From Actinacidiphila bryophytorum (GTDB taxonomy: Bacteria; Actinomycetota; Actinomycetes; Streptomycetales; Streptomycetaceae), in contig NZ_JAFFIX010000006.1 of the NCBI RefSeq assembly GCF_016916835.1, positions 275,870 to 339,869 on the forward strand: 64,000 nt of DNA, in the 5' to 3' direction. The notes below the pieces were generated by a model, which saw nothing but the letters and a program-made list of their open reading frames with translations, had not been told where the DNA came from and ran no database searches. Made by a program: the position numbers and the translations under genes. Below, in pieces: positions 60,069 through 64,000 of the stretch (position 1 is its first letter; every line of letters starts with the position of its first letter).

Positions 60069-60535
60069 CCATCCCGGCCACGAAGTACGAACCCGAGCCC
60101 GCGCCCGAGCCGCGCGCCGCCCCCGGCGTCCCCCGCCCGCGCGGCATCCGCGGCAGCCGGCTCCGGCTGGCCGGCCTGGCCCGCCCCGCGGCCGCCGCCC
60201 GCCACCACACCAGGACCACGCTGGCGGCCTGGGGGCTGCCGCTGTCCGTCGTGGACACCGCAGAGCTGATCGTCGGCGAACTCGCCACCAACGCCGAGCA
60301 GCACGCCCAGGGGCCCCTGTCCCTGCGGCTGGCCCTCTGCCCGGGCGGCGTCCTCCTGATCGGCGTCCGCGACCCCGACCCCACCCCGCCCGCTCCCCCG
60401 CCCACCCCCGCCCCCGCCTCCCCCGACGCCGAATCCGGCCGCGGCCTGTCCATCATCACCACCCTGACCACAGCCCACGGCACGACCTACTCCCCAACCC
60501 ACAAGGACGTCTGGGCCACCCTGCCCCTCCCCTAA
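60065..60535 (+). CDS. ATP-binding protein, RsbW-like ATPase fold
   Basis: The 156-aa protein has a Pro/Ala/Arg-rich N-terminal 45 residues, then N box TAELIVGELATNAEQHAQG, G1 box VRDPDPTPPAPP (followed by a Pro-rich insertion) and G2 box ESGRGLSIITTL. It belongs to the same family as the protein at 24049 but is not closely similar. Coupling to the hypothetical upstream gene suggests a joint signalling role, possibly in sigma-factor control. Confidence 0.83.
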   Translation: MTIPATKYEPEPAPEPRAAPGVPRPRGIRGSRLRLAGLARPAAAARHHTRTTLAAWGLPLSVVDTAELIVGELATNAEQHAQGPLSLRLALCPGGVLLIGVRDPDPTPPAPPPTPAPASPDAESGRGLSIITTLTTAHGTTYSPTHKDVWATLPLP

Positions 60536-60552
60536 CCCCTGCCCGCCCCCGC

Positions 60553-60637
60553 GGGGGGGTGCCCTTCCGTCGGGGCCGAGCACATAGGGGCGCGGGGGGT
60601 GCCTCTGCGGCGGGGCCGAGCTTTCAGGGGCGTGGGG
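60553..60637. repeat. two tandem copies of the GGGGGGTGCC...GGCGCGGGG module
   Basis: Two units of about 42-45 nt follow one another. Each has gggtgcc, then cggggccgag, then aggggcg(c/t)gggg. They match the single unit at 18435-18479. Confidence 0.7.
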
Positions 60638-60720
60638 CTGCATCTGATCTGCGGCTGGCGCCGCGTGGGCGTGCCAAGCCCCCACCGGCCGTCGTGTCGC
60701 GACGAAACCGCCACCACCCC

Positions 60721-60850
60721 AGGGGCGCGGGGAACTGCGCGACACGCCTCCCCCAGCGCTTCGCCTGGGGGTGCCCCCACTCGCTTCGCTCGCCGGCCGG
60801 TGGTCCGGCACGGACCGAACAGCCCCCTCGGGACGGAGACGACCCGCGCC
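60721..60850. repeat. intergenic long inverted repeat, half copy D
   Basis: The left arm aggggcgcggggaactgcgc begins at 60721. The core at 60792-60827 (starting gccggccggtggtccgg) matches the reverse complement of copy C at about 33 of 34 positions. The closing arm is missing, and a hairpin-rich segment of about 45 nt separates arm and core. Confidence 0.7.
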
Positions 60851-60870
60851 CCGGTGGGGGCCGCCTCGGT

Positions 60871-62700
60871 TCAGAAGGTGAGGTGGTGGGTTATGCGCGC
60901 CGCCAGTGCGAGGTCGTGCACCCCGCACACACCGTTCGCGGAGGCGGCCACGGGGCCGCCAACCGCTGGGTGGGAGATCAAAGGCTCCCGGACCTGCGCC
61001 TCCGCCCGCCGCAGGCGGGCAGCCACCGTCTTGGGGTGCACCCCCAGGCGGGTCGCCGCACTCGGTGTGTGCTGGCCGGCCTGGATCCAGGCCACAACCG
61101 TCGGCAGCAGGTCGTCGTCCAGGCGCCGCAGATACTCCTCAGCCCAGCGCAGCGCCGCCGCATCGGCGAGCAGCTCGTCGAATCCCGGCGCGGGTCCCGA
61201 CCCGCCGTGGTCGAGGCCGAGCCGGTCGATCCGCAGCGCGAGGTCGAGCCGTATGCGGTCGGCGAGCCGGCCGAGGTCGAGCCCGAGCGCCTCCCCCACC
61301 GTCTCGGCCCGCTGCCGCACGGTGTTGCGGTGGAATCCGGCCAGCCTGGCCGCACCGATCGGGCCGTACGCCAACCACAGCCGCATCCCGTCGAGCCATT
61401 CGGCCCGCCGCCCCTGCGGCCACTCGTCCAGCGGCGCGAGCGTCGCCGCGGCCCACCGCCCCGCCCCCTCAGCGGGCAGCAGCCGTACGAGTTCGATGTC
61501 CGGCGTGAAGACGGCGTAGTGGTCGGGGCTGGACCCTGCCGCGGCGAGCGCCCTCGTGGCCTCGCCGTGCGCCTCCGCGACGCCGTCCAGCGGCATGGCC
61601 CGGCTCGCCCCGAGCCGGAAGCCCTCCCGCCGCGTCACCAGGTCGCGCAGCAGCGCCTCGGTGGGCGCGTCGGGCGTCGCGACGATGATCACCTGGTGCT
61701 CGTCGACCGGGCACCCGACGACGAGCCCCGCGTCGCCCAGGTGGTAGTGGCACGCCGACACGAGCGTGTCCCGGTGCGCCGCCCGGCCGCCGACCACGTA
61801 GACCCGCGCCTCGTCCGCGGTGAGCACGTCGGGGCTCATCGCCAGCGGTGTGGCGGCCCGCCGCGCCGCCAGCACCTGCCCGGCCATCAGCATCTGCAGC
61901 ACCGAGGAACGTATCGGCGCCCGCTCCCCGTCCGCCGCGGCCCGCAGCCGCAGCCACGACGACAGCAGCAGCTCCGCCATCGTCACGGCCTCGGTGACCG
62001 GCTGCGGCCACCCGGCCGTCCGCGCCCTGGCAACGGCCAGCACGTCGTAGGGCGGCACAGGCCCGAGCGCGTACAGCCGTACGTTCCACTCCCCGACGTC
62101 CGCGGTCGCCGCCTGCGTCGTACCGTCGGCGAGCGCCGCGACCCGCTCCTCGGGCAGCGTCAGACCGCCGTCGAGCGGGGGCGGGGGCCGGTGCGGGGCG
62201 AGCAGAACGGCCTGGCCGTCGATCATCTGCGCCAGCCAGCTGAGGATGCCCGCCGCCGTCTCGGGCGCCGTCGAGAGCTGCTTGGCGCACTCCAGGAGGT
62301 CCTGGAGCCGCCGCCCTGCCGCTGCTTCCTGGTCGGCGAGCAGTTGCGCCAGGCGCGGCACCGTACAGGTCTCCGGGTCGGTGAGCAGCACCGGCAGGCG
62401 GTGCCTGTCCGCCGCGTCCAGTATCTGCTGCGGCGCCGGTTCGCTGACCGCCAGCGCCGCCGCTCCTGCCCGGGCCAGCGCCCGTATGTCGGCGTCCTGA
62501 TCGTCCTGCGCTCCGTACGCCCCGTACGCCTCCGGCGGCAGCACCGCCAGCACGTCGCGCCACCCGCGCTCGCGGGCCGGTGCGTTCGCCGGGTCGGCGG
62601 GCCAGACCCCGGCGACCGGCCGGTCGCCCTCGCCCGCGACCCGCCCGGCGCGGCGGAGCCGGTCGGGTGCCGAGCTGATCAGCGTGTCGAGGGTGAGCAC
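60871..62700 (-). CDS. PucR-family transcriptional regulator
   Basis: The 609-aa protein starts at GTG ([20 protein letters not shown]). The N-terminal half resembles the PucR ligand domain; the C-terminal part has one helix-turn-helix at RLAGFHRNTVRQRAETVGEA and a second, near the C-terminus, at SAATRLGVHPKTVAARLRRA. Its place between murB and add suggests a link to purine or cell-wall metabolism only by neighbourhood. Confidence 0.83.
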   Translation of the reverse strand: MLTLDTLISSAPDRLRRAGRVAGEGDRPVAGVWPADPANAPARERGWRDVLAVLPPEAYGAYGAQDDQDADIRALARAGAAALAVSEPAPQQILDAADRHRLPVLLTDPETCTVPRLAQLLADQEAAAGRRLQDLLECAKQLSTAPETAAGILSWLAQMIDGQAVLLAPHRPPPPLDGGLTLPEERVAALADGTTQAATADVGEWNVRLYALGPVPPYDVLAVARARTAGWPQPVTEAVTMAELLLSSWLRLRAAADGERAPIRSSVLQMLMAGQVLAARRAATPLAMSPDVLTADEARVYVVGGRAAHRDTLVSACHYHLGDAGLVVGCPVDEHQVIIVATPDAPTEALLRDLVTRREGFRLGASRAMPLDGVAEAHGEATRALAAAGSSPDHYAVFTPDIELVRLLPAEGAGRWAAATLAPLDEWPQGRRAEWLDGMRLWLAYGPIGAARLAGFHRNTVRQRAETVGEALGLDLGRLADRIRLDLALRIDRLGLDHGGSGPAPGFDELLADAAALRWAEEYLRRLDDDLLPTVVAWIQAGQHTPSAATRLGVHPKTVAARLRRAEAQVREPLISHPAVGGPVAASANGVCGVHDLALAARITHHLTF

Positions 62701-62788
62701 GGCTTCTCCCGTGGGGGGCGGGGGTCGTATCACCGAGTAAATCAGGAAATCCCGGGCATGGCGGCGGGCTTCACCGTCCGTGACCGGA

Positions 62789-63829
62789 TCAGAGCTGCAC
62801 GCCGACCATCACGGGCTCGTTGACCAGCGTCACCCCGAAGGCCGTGTGCACGCCGTCCCGTACCTCGCGGGCCAGCGCCAGCAGGTCCTCGGTCGTCGCG
62901 TCGCCACGGTTGGTCAGCGCCAGCGTGTGCTTGCCGGAGATGCGGGCCGGCCCGCTGCCGTACCCCTTGGTGAAGCCGGCCTTGTCGATCAGCCAGGCCG
63001 CGGACGTCTTCGTACGCTCCCCCTCCGCCGGGAAGGCGGGCGGCGCCGCGTCGGGGCCGAGGCGGTCGTGGACGCGGTCCAGGAACGCGGCGAACTCGGC
63101 CGCGGTCAGCACGGGGTTGGTGAAGAAGGAGCCGGCCGACCAGGTGTCGTGGTCCGCCGCGTCCAGCACCATGCCCTTGCCGGCGCGCAGCGCCAGCACC
63201 GTCGCGCTGGCCTTCTCCAGCGGCACCCGCTCGCCCGCCTCCACGCCCAGGGCGCGGGCCGTCTCGGCGTACCGCAGCGGCGCGGACAGGCCGCCCGCGT
63301 CCTCCAACGCGAAGCGCACGCGCAGGACGACGTAGCGGGACGGGTCCTCCTTGAAGCGGCTGCTGCGGTAGGAGAAGGCGCACTCGGCGGCGGGGAGGGT
63401 GACCGTCTCGGCGGTCCGCCGGTCGTACGCGACGACCTCGGTGATCGTGCTGGACACTTCCTGGCCGTACGCGCCGACGTTCTGGATCGGGGTGGCGCCG
63501 GCCGAGCCGGGGATGCCCGCCAGGCACTCGATGCCGGCCAGGCCCGCGCGGACGGTCGTGGCGACGGCGTCGCTCCACACTTCGCCGGCGGCGAGTTCGA
63601 GGGTGCGGTTGTGGAGGGTGGCGCCCTGGGTGGCGATGCGGATGGCGGTGCCGTCGAAGCCCTTGTCGGCGATGAGGAGGTTGCTGCCGCCGCCGATGAG
63701 GAGGACGGGCTCGCCGCGGGTGTCGGCGTCGCGGACGGCGGTGACGAGGGTGGCGTCGGTGCGGGCTGTGACCAGGTGGGTGGCGGGGCCGCCGAGGCGG
63801 AAGGTCGTGTACGGGGCGAGGGGGTGCAC
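62789..63829 (-). CDS. murB: UDP-N-acetylmuramate dehydrogenase (MurB)
   Basis: The 346-aa FAD enzyme makes UDP-MurNAc from the enolpyruvyl precursor. It starts at GTG (HPLAPYTTFRLGGPATHL). FAD-binding GEPVLLIGGGSNLLIADKGF is followed by IPGSAGATPIQNVGAYGQEV, the Arg in AFSYRSSRFK, the catalytic Ser in SAGSFFTNPV and the Glu in LVNEPVMVGVQL. These features place it in the type I family. Its promoter lies in the AT-rich region to the right. Confidence 0.96.
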   Translation of the reverse strand: MHPLAPYTTFRLGGPATHLVTARTDATLVTAVRDADTRGEPVLLIGGGSNLLIADKGFDGTAIRIATQGATLHNRTLELAAGEVWSDAVATTVRAGLAGIECLAGIPGSAGATPIQNVGAYGQEVSSTITEVVAYDRRTAETVTLPAAECAFSYRSSRFKEDPSRYVVLRVRFALEDAGGLSAPLRYAETARALGVEAGERVPLEKASATVLALRAGKGMVLDAADHDTWSAGSFFTNPVLTAAEFAAFLDRVHDRLGPDAAPPAFPAEGERTKTSAAWLIDKAGFTKGYGSGPARISGKHTLALTNRGDATTEDLLALAREVRDGVHTAFGVTLVNEPVMVGVQL

Positions 63830-63863
63830 GGGGTCAGCTTATGGGCCGGGCGGCGGGGGTTCC

Positions 63864-63972
63864 GGGGGAGGGGGGCGAAATTAGTATATTTACGGCGCGT
63901 CACCGTCCACGCGGAATCGGCAACCCCCTCCAAGCGCCACAAATATACGAAACAATTTCGCCCCCCTCCCCC
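63864..63972. repeat. 109-bp inverted repeat with AT-rich inner arms, upstream of murB
   Basis: A 19-bp perfect outer repeat (63864-63882 with 63954-63972; gggggaggggggcgaaatt and its complement) encloses an 8-bp perfect inner repeat (gtatattt at 63884-63891 with aaatatac at 63941-63948) and a 49-nt centre. The AT-rich arms stand out strongly in this DNA. On the minus strand TATACT (63882-63887) could be a -10 for murB. Confidence 0.8.
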
Positions 63973-64000
63973 TCCACCCCCACCGCCCTCCCGCCGTGTA

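Larger units (their letters stand above)
60536..60870. other. repeat-rich intergenic region
   Basis: These 335 nt between two convergent genes contain two tandem copies of the roughly 45-nt GGGGGGTGCC module (60553-60637), a half copy of the long inverted repeat (60721-60850), and two small hairpins (cagcgcttcgcctg near 60754 and tcgcttcgctcg near 60781). No gene is supported. Confidence 0.75.

Noticed and set aside
60759..62823. 754-residue plus-strand ORF opposite the PucR-family gene
   Set aside because: Arg/Pro/Gly-rich antisense frame; the minus-strand protein has recognisable helix-turn-helix motifs and normal composition.

Overview
The window is high-GC actinobacterial chromosome, most likely from the Streptomycetaceae. 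It carries nearly the whole ribosomal-protein/transcription block (str, S10, spc and alpha clusters, rpoBC, rplKAJL, secE-nusG-tRNA-Trp) next to aspC, add and murB. The block between the S10 and str operons holds typical streptomycete accessory genes: DUF397/XRE/ATPase, Uma2, DUF6461, a CebR-type operator and secreted SGNH esterases. A zinc-type rpsD lies between rpsK and rpoA. From memory, model Streptomyces keep a cysteine-free rpsD elsewhere, so a sister genus (Kitasatospora, Streptacidiphilus or Actinacidiphila type) is plausible. That placement is inference.

Layout. 1-17396 (minus strand; operon order runs right to left): rpsJ-rplC-rplD-rplW-rplB-rpsS-rplV-rpsC-rplP-rpmC-rpsQ-rplN-rplX-rplE-rpsZ-rpsH-rplF-rplR-rpsE-rpmD-rplO, a strong hairpin, secY-adk, a hairpin, map, infA-rpmJ-rpsM-rpsK-rpsD-rpoA, an intergenic repeat, rplQ, a hairpin, and the start of truA. 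17397-37065: about 20 kb of accessory genes. These are an AhpD-like protein, Nudix, a chloramphenicol-phosphotransferase homologue, VOC, two Uma2 proteins, a Met/His-rich lipoprotein pair, an XRE/DUF397/HATPase regulator set, two sister lipoproteins, DUF6461, a CBM2 esterase under a CebR box, a DUF5317 membrane protein followed by eleven tandem 35-residue membrane-peptide genes, GNATs, an ABC exporter and a Tat-lipoprotein deacetylase. 37269-41844: the str operon rpsL-rpsG-fusA-tuf with its promoter and terminator. 41897-50118: a DUF1707 protein, then rpoB-rpoC. 50497-54218: rplJ-rplL with an attenuated leader, a lipoprotein and rplK-rplA. 54445-55245: a secreted SGNH lipase on the opposite strand, separating rplK from nusG. 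55340-56787: tRNA-Trp, secE and nusG. 56999-63829: aspC, add, a small ATPase pair, a PucR-family regulator and murB. The window ends in an AT-rich inverted repeat.

The most unusual feature is at 29216-31249. A DUF5317 integral membrane gene is followed, in overlap, by eleven near-identical minigenes, each with its own Shine-Dalgarno sequence. Each encodes a 35-aa single-span peptide. All end in Gly-Gly and differ mainly in a three-residue block just before it. A terminator hairpin closes the run. I do not recognise a described system of this form. Other notable points are a 27-nt element repeated (26/27 identical) exactly 48 nt upstream of both rpsL and rpsJ; an RpoB with Asn at the position of E. 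coli Ser531 and Thr at Asn518; and a family of long intergenic inverted repeats, one of which sits inside the alpha operon.
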